Source: UBA8752 sp002336475 (GTDB lineage: Bacteria; Bacteroidota; Bacteroidia; Flavobacteriales_D; Sanyastnellaceae). From it: 64,000 nt of DNA. Positions within the stretch are counted from its first letter, which is position 1; every line of letters starts with the position of its first letter. The stretch spans positions 744,001 to 808,000 of the forward strand of contig OX044365.1 of NCBI GenBank assembly GCA_943846755.1, in the 5' to 3' direction. Below are positions 1 through 8,628 of this stretch, one piece after another. Under the pieces are notes generated by a model, which was given only the letters and a program-made list of their open reading frames with translations, had not been told where the DNA came from and did not search any database. Made by a program: the position numbers and the translations under genes.

Positions 1-2
1 AC

Positions 3-911
3 AATGCGGCATACGAAACGCCTTTTACGGTGAGCGTAGACTTGGTGGGACACGGCTGTACGACTGGCATTTCGGCTGCAGACCGCTCCAAAACCATCAA
101 GGCCCTGATTGACCCCAACATCCGTCCTGATGAATTGGGAAGACCAGGCCATATTTTCCCCCTGAAGGCTAGAAAAGGGGGGGTATTGAGAAGGGCGGGA
201 CACACTGAAGCGGCCATAGACTTGGCCCGTCTGTCCGGACTGGAACCCGCTGGGGTGATTGTCGAAATCATGAATGCCGACGGCACAATGGCCCGGCTTC
301 CAGAGTTGCTCGACATGGCCGAAAGGCTGGATATGCGGATCGTCTCGATCGAAGACCTTATCGCTTACCGCATTACAAACGACACCCTCATTCAACGCAC
401 TGGCACTCGGGAAATCCAGACGTCACACGGCGCTTTCACATTGCACACCTATCGCCAGACGACCGACGACAGCGAGCACTTTGCCCTGACCAAAGGTGAG
501 TGGAGCTCAGGTGACGCAGTTCCTGTGCGCATGCACGCTAGCACCCCTCATTTGGACATCCTCCTTGACGCCACACTTGGCAAAGGCCAGACCCTTCAAA
601 GGGCTATAGAGACCATAGGAAAGATGGAGTTTGGCGCATTGGTCTATCTACAGAAGCCAAGCGTCAGTTGGGCCGACACTCTTCAGCGTGCCGCTGAGAC
701 GGGTGAGCAGCAACCCCGCAATGCAGATGTAGGCGAAGCAGAAGTTGCAAGAAAGCAGGGCCGGGCGTTTGGCTTGGGCGCTCAAATACTCCGCGACATT
801 GGAATCCAGCGGCTCAAACTCATGAGCGACACGGCCACCGTGACAAAAGGCATGACCCTGTATGGCCTCGAGATTACTGAGGTCATCTCAACGGGAGCGC
901 CCTCGACCTGA
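3..911 (+). CDS. ribBA: RibBA-type 3,4-dihydroxy-2-butanone 4-phosphate synthase with degenerate GTP cyclohydrolase II domain (5' end missing)
   Basis: The reading frame is open to the left edge, so the start lies outside the window; the first visible residues (NAAYETPFTVSVD) are already inside the synthase domain. The DHBP synthase core is clear: GHGCTTGISAADR, PGHIFPLKA, GGVLRRAGHTEA and EIMNADGTMAR. This domain converts ribulose 5-phosphate to the four-carbon riboflavin precursor in the cytoplasm. From about visible residue 115 the sequence follows the GTP cyclohydrolase II fold and keeps its tail (GLGAQILRDIGIQRLKLMSD). The segment that should carry the zinc cysteines (RVHSECLTGD and the following CDCG in active enzymes) reads RMHASTPHLD, with no cysteines. 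I infer the synthase half is active and the cyclohydrolase half is not. A strong terminator follows the stop. Confidence 0.9.
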   Translation, partial: NAAYETPFTVSVDLVGHGCTTGISAADRSKTIKALIDPNIRPDELGRPGHIFPLKARKGGVLRRAGHTEAAIDLARLSGLEPAGVIVEIMNADGTMARLPELLDMAERLDMRIVSIEDLIAYRITNDTLIQRTGTREIQTSHGAFTLHTYRQTTDDSEHFALTKGEWSSGDAVPVRMHASTPHLDILLDATLGKGQTLQRAIETIGKMEFGALVYLQKPSVSWADTLQRAAETGEQQPRNADVGEAEVARKQGRAFGLGAQILRDIGIQRLKLMSDTATVTKGMTLYGLEITEVISTGAPST

Positions 912-928
912 ACCTGGGGATGGCGCAT

Positions 929-961
929 AAAAAAAGCCTGACCAATGGACAGGCTTTTTTT
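929..961. terminator. Bidirectional intrinsic terminator between ribBA and rpmE2
   Basis: Seven A, a GCCTG/CAGGC stem and seven T surround a nine-base loop. The A and T tracts make it work on both strands, so it can end ribBA on the plus strand and the convergent L31 gene on the minus strand. Confidence 0.9.
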
Positions 962-988
962 ATGGTGTCGTTTCTACAAACGGCCCTC

Positions 989-1243
989 TTACTTCTTGTG
1001 CTTGGCGTAACGCGTACGGAACTTGTCGATTCGACCTGCCGTGTCCACAAGTGTATTCTTACCAGTGTAGAAGGGGTGGCTTGCAGAGCTGACTTCCACC
1101 TTGATGATGGGGTACTCATTGCCATCATCCCACTGCTCAGACTCTTTGCTTTCAGCACAGCTCTTCCCGAGGAAGCGCCAGTCCGCTGTCAAGTCCTTAA
1201 AAATGACAGTGCGGTAGTTATCGGGGTGGATTCCTTCTTTCAT
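989..1243 (-). CDS. rpmE2: 50S ribosomal protein L31 type B
   Basis: 84 residues starting MKEGIHPDNYRTVIFKDL, the standard L31 opening, with the conserved later segment SSASHPFYTGKNTLVDTAGRIDKF. The four zinc-ribbon cysteines of the zinc-binding L31 form are absent (only one Cys, in GKSCAES), which identifies the type B, zinc-independent version. It binds the large ribosomal subunit. An in-frame start seven codons upstream would place the N-terminus almost against the -7 promoter box; the ATG at 1243 matches the family start. Transcribed alone, convergent with ribBA. Confidence 0.95.
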   Translation of the reverse strand: MKEGIHPDNYRTVIFKDLTADWRFLGKSCAESKESEQWDDGNEYPIIKVEVSSASHPFYTGKNTLVDTAGRIDKFRTRYAKHKK

Positions 1244-1261
1244 CGTAGGCAATATCGGCGG

Positions 1262-1293
1262 CAAAAGTACGATGGAAACTCAAATCCCACAAC
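1262..1293 (-). promoter_or_regulatory. Putative Bacteroidota promoter for rpmE2
   Basis: On the minus strand there is an exact -7 box TACTTTTG (1262-1269), a 20-base spacer and a partial -33 element GTTG (1290-1293). This matches the Bacteroidota sigma-A pattern TTTG / TAnnTTTG. The box ends 18 bases before the L31 ATG, predicting a leader of roughly a dozen bases. Confidence 0.5.
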
Positions 1294-1610
1294 GGCAATT
1301 CGCGGGCAATTCTCGACCTACGCCGCTCTGCACAACCTTCCCGAAACGAGATAATCAACAACTCAGGATGGATAAGATTAAACCCCAAAACCCACGTTGC
1401 ACAGTAAATTGCAGCGGTTTTAAGTGAGAAGGCTAGCTCCGGCTAGCTGAGCATCAAGTGATAATTTGGTTAAGTAATCCCGCGGTGAAACGTCACTGCG
1501 GGATTTTCACTTTTAGTGGTTTTCTGTGCGATTGAACATCCACAGCGCAATGTCGACACAACCACGATCCTTGTGTAGGATGGTTGCAAAACCAGCAGAC
1601 CTTGCCCGAT
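1294..1610. other. Intergenic region without a recognisable gene
   Basis: About 300 bases with no convincing ORF, tRNA or known riboswitch. It holds two inverted repeats: a small one near 1431-1447 (GCTAGC on both arms, loop TCCG) and a larger hairpin at 1477-1504. A short TTG-initiated extension of the following gene also falls here (from 1584) but is not favoured. Confidence 0.5.
1477..1504 (+). terminator. Terminator-like hairpin with no obvious upstream gene
   Basis: Twelve-base arms ATCCCGCGGTGA and TCACTGCGGGAT with one mismatch and loop AACG, followed by TTTCACTTTT. The nearest gene upstream (rpmE2) runs away from it, so it would end an unannotated plus-strand transcript, or act in the 5' region of the next gene. 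Confidence 0.4.
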
Positions 1611-2801
1611 GTGAAGCTCAAGCCTGTCCACTTCTTCGTTTCATTTGCCATTGCCGCAGGCATGGCCATGGCGGTGCCTGGCGGTGTTGTAGTCGAAGGA
1701 AGGTTGCCCTCATCCCCCGCACCCGGCTCCTCTGCCCCATTAACCATTACCGTCACCAAAGGAAACCTTGAGTACTTCGGAAGGCTTCTCATTTCATTGC
1801 CCTCTGACTGCCAGCTCAAGGCACGGCAGCTCCACGGTGGAGGCATGACCGTGGACAACGAGAGAAACATCGCGGTCGTAAGCTGGCTGAAGCTCCCTGA
1901 CCTACAACAGTTCGACCTCCTGTTTGACCTAGAAGTTGCACCCCAAGCCTCCCCCGGCCCTCGGTCCATCGACTGGGACTTCAGTTTCATCCGAAACAAC
2001 GACCGAGAAACAGTTCGCCCCACCCCTTTTCACTTCGAGATTGTACCGACAGGTGCTGCCGTTTCTTTAAGAACCAGCGCACCAAATGGCGGTTCCACAG
2101 ACGTGCTTGACAACACCGAAAAAGACCTGTCTCATGGTGCTCCATCTGCGAACAGAACGGTGCGTGAAATGCGCGATGGACAGCTCGAAGTCCACATTGA
2201 CTTCTCAAACATTCCGCCAGGTGGATTTGTCAAGTGCGTGGAGTCCTACCCCATTGAAGCGCCCATAGAAGTTACCTCTGGAGGAGGGAGCATTGTGCAG
2301 AGTAGCCCAGGCTCTTTGTCCTTTGTTTGGTTTGACTACCAAGCCGCTGGCGGCATTACTTACATGACCGATCTGAATGGATTACATGCGCCCGGGGATT
2401 TTATAGGCACATTATCCCTGATTCTTGGTGACAGTGCCATTGAAATCCCCGTAATTGACGCATGGAGGACTGAATTAGCCCGAGCACAACCGGCAACTCG
2501 CCGCGACGCTCAGGACAACTATTGGTTTGAAGTACAAGTGGCCGCAACGAAAAATCGTGTGGTTACCGATTATTTCGAAGAGAAGTTGAATTTTAGCCTC
2601 CCATTGGAAGAGGAGAAGGATTCGGTTTGGACCAAATATCTGTTTGGCCACTTCGAAGGATACAAGTCAGCACGGGACTGTCGAGAGGATTTTAATGAGC
2701 AGTTTGGCTTCATTGGACCTTTTGTAGTCTCCAAAAAGAACGGGGCTAGAATCTCTGTTCAAGAAGCGCTCACCAAAACAGGTGAAACTTGGATTCCATA
2801 A
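1611..2801 (+). CDS. Secreted protein with C-terminal SPOR-like domain, function unknown
   Basis: 396 residues from the GTG at 1611, chosen because it gives a classic signal peptide (positive MKLKP start, hydrophobic core, AMAVPG); an alternative TTG at 1584 would put nine polar residues in front. The middle (about residues 50-300) is beta-rich, without a family I can name. The last ~95 residues look like a Bacteroidota SPOR-type repeat: YWFEVQVAAT at the start, a YLFGHFEGYKSARDCRE segment and the ending FVVSKKNGARISVQEAL. SPOR domains usually bind denuded glycan strands of peptidoglycan, so a periplasmic envelope role is an inference. The next gene, xerD, starts 18 bases downstream and may be co-transcribed. 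Confidence 0.7.
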   Translation: MKLKPVHFFVSFAIAAGMAMAVPGGVVVEGRLPSSPAPGSSAPLTITVTKGNLEYFGRLLISLPSDCQLKARQLHGGGMTVDNERNIAVVSWLKLPDLQQFDLLFDLEVAPQASPGPRSIDWDFSFIRNNDRETVRPTPFHFEIVPTGAAVSLRTSAPNGGSTDVLDNTEKDLSHGAPSANRTVREMRDGQLEVHIDFSNIPPGGFVKCVESYPIEAPIEVTSGGGSIVQSSPGSLSFVWFDYQAAGGITYMTDLNGLHAPGDFIGTLSLILGDSAIEIPVIDAWRTELARAQPATRRDAQDNYWFEVQVAATKNRVVTDYFEEKLNFSLPLEEEKDSVWTKYLFGHFEGYKSARDCREDFNEQFGFIGPFVVSKKNGARISVQEALTKTGETWIP

Positions 2802-2819
2802 CCATGAGAGGATGCTCCA

Positions 2820-3797
2820 GTGAAAGAGTCGATTGCAATGAGTCCTGATATCAACGACAACAAGGCCAATGAAATGCCCGCAGCTGCTGGTTGGGCTGGT
2901 TGTATGCGTGGTTTTCGCTCGTGGCTGCAGTTGGAACGGGGTCTGAGTTCGAATTCAGTAGAAGCTTACCTCAGAGACGTCCAGCGTCTGGCCTTCTTTG
3001 CACAGAATTTATCGAAATCGAAATTCGAGCCCAGTGGGTTCGAAACTGGACATGTCGATGCATTCGTTGCTCAGCTTTACGATGAGGGCCTGAGTCGCAA
3101 CAGCCAAAGCCGCATTTTAAGTGGCGTCCGGAATTTTTGTAAGTACCTGCTTTTAGAAGGCATCATTCAACAAGATCCTCTTGAGCTCCTAGACTCTCCC
3201 CGCCCTGAGCGAAAGCTTCCGGATGTGTTAGGTGTCGATGAGATCCAATCCATCATTGAAGCCATCGACCTTTCTCGCAAAGAAGGCATTCGCAACCGCG
3301 CCATTTTAGAGACGATGTACAGCTGTGGCTTGCGCGTATCAGAAGTCGTGGGTTTGCGCATCAGCTGCATCGATGAGGTGGAAGGCATGGTCAAGGTGAT
3401 CGGCAAAGGGAACAAGGAGCGCATTATCCCCATTGGTGAAGTGGCCCTGGATACCGTGAGCCGCTACATCAACCAGTACCGCAAGTTTGTAGACATCGAA
3501 GTTGGATACGAGGATACTTTGTTCCTTGGACGCCGCGGGCGTGAATTGACACGTCAAATGGTGTTTACCATGTTGCGCCGTACAGCCCATGAAGCAGGTA
3601 TCCGCAAGCAGGTAAGCCCACACACGTTCCGTCACTCTTTCGCGACGCACTTGATGGAAAGCGGAGCAGACATTCGCGTTGTGCAAGAAATGCTCGGCCA
3701 CAGTTCTGTGAGTACCACAGAGATCTATACCCACTTGGACCAAAACTTTTTGCGCGATCAGATGCAGAGGTTCCATCCGAGGAGTGTGAAGGCATGA
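2820..3797 (+). CDS. xerD: Tyrosine recombinase XerC/XerD family
   Basis: 325 residues with the N-terminal SAM-like core-binding domain (about 25-115) and the C-terminal catalytic domain (about 130-315). All catalytic residues are present: Arg172 (GLRVSEV), Lys196 (GKGNKER), His268 and Arg271 (HTFRH), His294 (LGHSS) and nucleophile Tyr303 (IYTHLD). Length and context fit the housekeeping recombinase that resolves chromosome dimers at dif, rather than a phage integrase. The GTG start has GAGAGGA a few bases upstream; an ATG six codons in is an alternative. The stop overlaps the esterase start as ATGA. XerD rather than XerC is a guess from similarity. Confidence 0.92.
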   Translation: MKESIAMSPDINDNKANEMPAAAGWAGCMRGFRSWLQLERGLSSNSVEAYLRDVQRLAFFAQNLSKSKFEPSGFETGHVDAFVAQLYDEGLSRNSQSRILSGVRNFCKYLLLEGIIQQDPLELLDSPRPERKLPDVLGVDEIQSIIEAIDLSRKEGIRNRAILETMYSCGLRVSEVVGLRISCIDEVEGMVKVIGKGNKERIIPIGEVALDTVSRYINQYRKFVDIEVGYEDTLFLGRRGRELTRQMVFTMLRRTAHEAGIRKQVSPHTFRHSFATHLMESGADIRVVQEMLGHSSVSTTEIYTHLDQNFLRDQMQRFHPRSVKA

Positions 3798-4717
3798 ACC
3801 CCCAGCCAGTTCGCTGGTTCCCATTCTTCTTCTTAGCCCTTTCCTGCGGTGACATTCAGTCTCAGTCTGATGTGACTGCTGAACCATTTGCAGTCGTTCG
3901 CTCGAGTCATGTATACAGGGTCATCCATGGTGACACCCTGGCCTTGGACTTGCGCATCCCAAATGCTTCAACCCCACAAACGCTAGGCGTTGTTTTCATG
4001 CATGGCGGGGGATTTAGCGAAGGCCAGCGGGACCGCGGTCCTCACACCGCTTTACTGGATACCCTGGCTTCTTTTGGAATCCCCAGTGCCAGTATTTCCT
4101 ATCGCTTGTCGAGGAAAGGCCTCGGTTTTGGTTGCACAGTCTCTGCTGAAGACAAGCAAGCCACAGTAGAAATGGCCGCGCAGGATCTCATGTTTGCCCG
4201 CGACTGGTTGCGTTCAAGTCCAATCAACCTCCCTGAAGCATGGGCAGCTGCCGGAAGCAGCGCGGGCGCTGAAGCCGCACTTTGGGCGGGTTATGGATTG
4301 GCTCCACAGGCTTGGGCTGGCATCATCAGTTTTGCTGGAGCCGTTGCAAATGATCTTGAAGTCCCGCAAGATGCCCCGCCCCTCTTTGCCGCTCATGGCA
4401 TTTGTGACCGTGTTGTGCCGTCACGAGAAGGGATTCACCGGGGCTGCAACGCAGAGGACCCGGGAGCATGGCTCCTCTGCGGAGGCATTTGCTGGGCGGA
4501 CCGGCTCACGGATTCAGGCATAGGAAGCCACAGTTATGCCTATTGCGGTGGCGGTCACGAAATTTGCAACAGCGCCATGGTTGACCCTCGCCTCCAAGAC
4601 GCACTGGTCCGTTGGCTGACCTCTCTCGAGGACAGACACCTGTCCTCGCGCTTGACCCATTCAACCAAGGGGCCATTCACCCGGGAAGGCCAGCCTTGTC
4701 CTCAGCCCTGCCATTGA
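3794..4717 (+). CDS. Alpha/beta hydrolase, secreted esterase or lipoprotein
   Basis: 307 residues. The oxyanion-hole motif HGGG (70-73), nucleophile elbow GSSAG with Ser156, a likely acid Asp205 in HGICDRVVP and catalytic His255 in GGGHE identify a carboxylesterase/lipase of the HGGG class. The N-terminus has a hydrophobic stretch ending ALSC (Cys18), a weak lipobox, so it may be an envelope lipoprotein. Eight or more cysteines in the second half suggest an oxidising compartment. The substrate is unknown. It is translationally coupled to xerD by a 4-base overlap, and its 3' end overlaps convergent gluQ by 16 bases. Confidence 0.8.
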   Translation: MNPQPVRWFPFFFLALSCGDIQSQSDVTAEPFAVVRSSHVYRVIHGDTLALDLRIPNASTPQTLGVVFMHGGGFSEGQRDRGPHTALLDTLASFGIPSASISYRLSRKGLGFGCTVSAEDKQATVEMAAQDLMFARDWLRSSPINLPEAWAAAGSSAGAEAALWAGYGLAPQAWAGIISFAGAVANDLEVPQDAPPLFAAHGICDRVVPSREGIHRGCNAEDPGAWLLCGGICWADRLTDSGIGSHSYAYCGGGHEICNSAMVDPRLQDALVRWLTSLEDRHLSSRLTHSTKGPFTREGQPCPQPCH

Positions 4718-5601
4718 AGGGGTGCGGATGGCACCTGGCTTAAGTGCCAGTTTTGGCTGGCCCAATGCAACAGGCCTTCCACATCCCCAGCATCCGCCAA
4801 AGCCTGAGGTTCTGATTTCCCAGGGGAAATTTGCCCCAGCATCTTTAAGGCCGCGAGCAACAACCCAGGCGCTTTCGCTACCTCGACAGCTGAAGCCAAG
4901 GTTTGCTTGCTCAACTTCTGCCCTTCCGCATTGACCAGCAGCGGCAAATGGGCCCATCGAATACTGCCTGCCAAGGGGTCTAAAGCCGCGCGCAACGCCA
5001 GCTGTTTAGGTGTACTGTCGAGCAAGTCTGAACCGCGAACCACCACATTGACGCCTTGCTCTAAGTCATCCACCACCACAGCCAATTGATAGGCCCAAAG
5101 CCCGTCGGCCCTCTTGATCACAAAGTCGCCAATTTCTGTGCTGTCCCATGTACATTCTCCCTGAACAGCGTCGGTCCAATCGCCCTTTTGCTGGCCCCAA
5201 TCGAAGCGGTGCGAACGCACCGATTGTTCCGATTCAAGCCCTTTCCGGCAATGTCCAGGATAAACAGCATGACCTTGCAAGGTTTTGCGCGTACATGCAC
5301 ATCCGTATGCCCTGTTGTTTTGTTTGAGGAAGTTCAGAGCATCCGCATAAGAGGCGTGGCGTTGCGATTGATACACGACTGGACCGTCCCAATGCAATCC
5401 AAAGCCCTCCAAAGTCCGCAAGATGTCAGACGCAGCTCCGGGCACTTCCCGGGGTGGGTCCAAGTCCTCCATGCGCACGCGCCATACCCCTCCGACATGC
5501 CGCGCATCGCACCACGATGCCAGAGCAGCCAGCAAACTGCCCATGTGAAGCCTCCCCGTTGGAGACGGGGCAAAGCGGCCGACATAGCCGGCTGCGTTCA
5601 T
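4702..5601 (-). CDS. gluQ: Glutamyl-Q tRNA(Asp) synthetase
   Basis: 299 residues, a truncated glutamyl-tRNA synthetase paralogue without the anticodon-binding domain. It shows the class I HIGH-type motif in RFAPSPTGRLHMGSL, a zinc site (CAC, then Y and C in HAVYPGHC, about residues 104-120) and a KMSKS-type loop KLSKQ. The family glutamylates queuosine at position 34 of tRNA-Asp. Its presence implies the organism makes or salvages queuosine; no queuosine genes are in view. It follows ettA with a TGATG stop/start overlap, so it is the last gene of the minus-strand cluster. The 3' end overlaps the esterase. Confidence 0.9.
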   Translation of the reverse strand: MNAAGYVGRFAPSPTGRLHMGSLLAALASWCDARHVGGVWRVRMEDLDPPREVPGAASDILRTLEGFGLHWDGPVVYQSQRHASYADALNFLKQNNRAYGCACTRKTLQGHAVYPGHCRKGLESEQSVRSHRFDWGQQKGDWTDAVQGECTWDSTEIGDFVIKRADGLWAYQLAVVVDDLEQGVNVVVRGSDLLDSTPKQLALRAALDPLAGSIRWAHLPLLVNAEGQKLSKQTLASAVEVAKAPGLLLAALKMLGQISPGKSEPQALADAGDVEGLLHWASQNWHLSQVPSAPLQWQG

Positions 5602-7286
5602 CAGCGAACCAGCTTGCGGTACTTGATCCGCTTGGGGCCGTGGTCTCCAAGGCGCTCCTTTCGGTTGGCCTCGTATTCACTGTATGTTCCTTCAAACCAC
5701 TCCACTTGACTGTCTCCTTCGAACGCCAAGATGTGGGTGCAGATCCGATCGAGGAACCAGCGGTCGTGAGAAATGACAACTGCGCATCCCGCAAAACTCA
5801 TGATGCCCTCTTCCAACGCGCGCAGCGTTCCCACGTCAATGTCGTTGGTAGGCTCGTCGAGAAGCAACACATTGGCCTCCGTCTTGAGCGTCATGGCCAG
5901 GTGTAAGCGGTTGCGTTCTCCGCCAGAGAGCACACCACATTTCTTTTGCTGAGCCGACCCTCCAAAATTGAACTTAGATACATAGGCCCTTGAATTCACA
6001 AGACTGCCTCCGATGTCCAATTGGTCATGGCCGCCAGAGACCACCTCCCATACCGTCTTCTCTGGGTCAATCTCTTTGTGACGTTGGTCAACGTATCCAA
6101 CCTCTACAGTATCGCCGAAATCCACAGAGCCCGCATCGGGCTGCTCCTCGCCCATCATCATCCTGAACAACGTGGTCTTTCCGGCTCCGTTCGGGCCAAT
6201 GATGCCCACGATACCTGCCGGTGGCAATGAGAACGACAGATTCTCGATGAGGAGACGGTCGCCGAATGCCTTCTGTAACCCTTCAACTTCGATGACCTTG
6301 TTGCCGAGGCGCGGGCCATTGGGAATTGGAATCTCCAGCCTGGACTCCTTTTCCTTGTTGCCCTCAGCCAACATGGATTCGTAGTTGTTAAGACGTGCTT
6401 TGTTTTTGGCGCGACGGCCCTTGGGATTTTGGCGGACCCAGTCCAACTCTCGCTCCAACTCCTTCCGGCGCTTGCTTTCGTGCTTTTCTTCCTGGGCCAA
6501 CTTCTTGGTCTTTTGGTCCAACCATTCTGCATAGTTGCCCTTCCAGGGAATGCCCTCTCCACGGTCAAGTTCCAAAATCCAACCCGCCACATTGTCGAGG
6601 AAATAGCGGTCGTGGGTGACGCACAGCACGGTTCCCTTATAGCGCTCCAAGTGTTGCTCCAACCAGTCAATGGTCTCCGCGTCAAGGTGGTTGGTCGGCT
6701 CGTCCAACAGCAGCACATCAGGTGCCTGTAAGAGCAGACGACACAGGGCTACCCGTCGGCGCTCACCTCCGGAGAGCTCTGCAATTTTTTGGTCGTCCGG
6801 CGGACAGCGCAGCGCGTCCATTGCAATGCTCAATTTGGTATCCAACTCCCAGGCGTCCAAGGCGTCGATCTTGTCTTGGACCATCGCCTGCCGGTCCATC
6901 AGGGCCTGCATCTTGTCGGGATCGTTCAGGATCTCTTCATCCATGAACTTGGCATTGATCTCCTCGTATTCCTTGAGCACAGCGACCACTTCTTGGGTGC
7001 CCTCCTCCACCACTTCCCTGACGGTTTTGGACTCGTCCAAGGTGGGTTCCTGGGGCAGATACCCCACAGTGTAGCCATCGGCCCAGACGACGTCGCCCTG
7101 GTAAGCTTCGTCGAGACCAGCGATGATCTTCATGACCGTGGACTTACCAGAACCGTTGGTTCCGATGATGCCAATCTTGGCACCGTAGTAAAAGGACAGG
7201 TAGATGTCCTTGAGGATGTGTTTTCCGGTCGGGGTCGTTTTATTGACCTTGACCATCGAAAAAATGACCTTTTTGTCGTCGCTCAT
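5601..7286 (-). CDS. ettA: Energy-dependent translational throttle protein EttA (ABC-F)
   Basis: 561 residues, the standard EttA length. Two ABC cassettes are present without membrane segments: Walker A GTNGSGKST and GPNGAGKTT, signatures LSGGERRRVAL and LSGGERNRLHL, Walker B LLLLDEPTNHLD and LLLLDEPTNDID types. The linker between them (about 245-310) contains the charged RRKELERELDWVRQ and GRRAKNKARL segment typical of the P-site tRNA interaction motif. EttA binds the ribosomal E site and gates the first elongation step according to the ATP/ADP ratio. It sits 27 bases after the metallophosphoesterase and overlaps gluQ by one base. Confidence 0.95.
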   Translation of the reverse strand: MSDDKKVIFSMVKVNKTTPTGKHILKDIYLSFYYGAKIGIIGTNGSGKSTVMKIIAGLDEAYQGDVVWADGYTVGYLPQEPTLDESKTVREVVEEGTQEVVAVLKEYEEINAKFMDEEILNDPDKMQALMDRQAMVQDKIDALDAWELDTKLSIAMDALRCPPDDQKIAELSGGERRRVALCRLLLQAPDVLLLDEPTNHLDAETIDWLEQHLERYKGTVLCVTHDRYFLDNVAGWILELDRGEGIPWKGNYAEWLDQKTKKLAQEEKHESKRRKELERELDWVRQNPKGRRAKNKARLNNYESMLAEGNKEKESRLEIPIPNGPRLGNKVIEVEGLQKAFGDRLLIENLSFSLPPAGIVGIIGPNGAGKTTLFRMMMGEEQPDAGSVDFGDTVEVGYVDQRHKEIDPEKTVWEVVSGGHDQLDIGGSLVNSRAYVSKFNFGGSAQQKKCGVLSGGERNRLHLAMTLKTEANVLLLDEPTNDIDVGTLRALEEGIMSFAGCAVVISHDRWFLDRICTHILAFEGDSQVEWFEGTYSEYEANRKERLGDHGPKRIKYRKLVR

Positions 7287-7313
7287 GGCTTGGATTTGGC
7301 CTTGGAAAGGTAA

Positions 7314-8555
7314 TCAGGCCTTTCTCAAGGTGAGTTCGGTTATTTCGGGTGGCATGCCTATGCGCCCTGGAAACCCGAGGAGTCCAAAGCCGCGGTTGAC
7401 ATGCAGATGCTGTGTTCCTTCCGTGTAGAGTCCGCCCCAACGGCTGTAACGCAGCTTACTTGGGGAGAACTTGATGCCCAATGCTGGAATTTCGAGCCCC
7501 ATTTGCATGCCGTGCGTGTGGCCAGAGAGGGTCAGGTCAACAGGGGCCTTCTCCCCCATGACGCGCTCCTCCCAATGGGTGGGGTCATGGCTCAACAAAA
7601 CGGTAGGCAGATCCACCTGTGCACCCTTTAGGGCAACATCGAGGTCTCCCGATTGGCGAAAGCCCTTGCCCCAGTTCTCGACCCCGGCGATGAGGATTTT
7701 ATTTCCTCCCCGTTCGATATACCTGTGCTCATCGAGCAACAGGTCAAACCCCATCTCCCCATGAATCTCGCGAATTCGACGGCGCACATTTTCTCGCTCT
7801 TCATCTGTTCGACGCGCATAGTCAGCGTAATCGTGGTTGCCCAGAATGCTGAATTTGCCATAGCGCGCTGTGAGGCCTTTAAACCTGCTGATCCAAGGTT
7901 CGGCTTCATCGCTGTGGTCATTGACCAAGTCTCCCGTGAAACACAAGATGTCAGGCTCCAATGACTGAATGAGCTCCAAGCCCCGCTCTACGGGACCAAA
8001 GTCCTCTAAGAAGCTTCCCAGATGGGCATCGCTGATTTGCACGATACGCAAACCCTCTAATCCGTCGGGGAGCTCTGGTATGGGGACGTCATGGTGCCGA
8101 ACGTGATAGCCATAACGTCCTCGCGTCATGCCATAGGCGAAGGAGCCCAGCAAAACTCCGGCCACGGCCTGGCCACTCCATGAGATGAAGGTCCTGCGTG
8201 GAATTCCAGCGCGCCGCTCCGGGCTGGTCACCAACCATTGTATGCCTTGGCGCAGCATTTCGAAAATCTCCGTTCCTCCCAACCAAATTTTGGGCACCAA
8301 CAGGCTGATTAAAACCGCATGGGTCAGCAGCAAATAACTGGGGTGATGCTCGCGCCATATGGGCCACCGAAAAATGTAAACAGCAAACCACAGCAGCTGT
8401 ATAGCCATGGTAACAAACCAAACGCGGCGAACAAGGCCAAAGCGGCTGTAATGGGACCACATCCGGTGAACATTCCGCCAAGCCATCCATTCGATGAACA
8501 GAATTAAACCCAAGAGGAACAGGGCCATGATCACACGTGTTGTCGCCGACGGCAT
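7314..8555 (-). CDS. Membrane-anchored metallophosphoesterase (YaeI/YkuE-like)
   Basis: 413 residues. The N-terminal ~145 residues contain several hydrophobic segments (for example MALFLLGLILFIEW, TMAIQLLWFAVYIF and SYLLLTHAVLISLL), then a calcineurin-like phosphoesterase domain with all metal motifs: DAHLG, GDLVND, GNHDY, LLSHDP and SGHTHGMQ. Related proteins cleave phosphodiester or pyrophosphate bonds, including lipid-linked ones; the substrate here is unknown. It sits between the ABC importer and ettA on the minus strand. A near-consensus -7 box TAATTTCG ends four bases before the ATG, so it may have its own promoter. Confidence 0.88.
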   Translation of the reverse strand: MPSATTRVIMALFLLGLILFIEWMAWRNVHRMWSHYSRFGLVRRVWFVTMAIQLLWFAVYIFRWPIWREHHPSYLLLTHAVLISLLVPKIWLGGTEIFEMLRQGIQWLVTSPERRAGIPRRTFISWSGQAVAGVLLGSFAYGMTRGRYGYHVRHHDVPIPELPDGLEGLRIVQISDAHLGSFLEDFGPVERGLELIQSLEPDILCFTGDLVNDHSDEAEPWISRFKGLTARYGKFSILGNHDYADYARRTDEERENVRRRIREIHGEMGFDLLLDEHRYIERGGNKILIAGVENWGKGFRQSGDLDVALKGAQVDLPTVLLSHDPTHWEERVMGEKAPVDLTLSGHTHGMQMGLEIPALGIKFSPSKLRYSRWGGLYTEGTQHLHVNRGFGLLGFPGRIGMPPEITELTLRKA

Positions 8556-8628
8556 GACGCGAAATTAGTCACGGACGATGGGGATTCATTGGCCGATGGG
8601 AACTCTTGGGAAGTTGGATCAACGGCCC

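Noticed and set aside
2820..3797. Xer-type recombinase as a sign of a mobile element or integron
   Set aside because: No flanking repeats, att site, cassette array or phage genes; the sequence and neighbours fit the chromosomal housekeeping enzyme.
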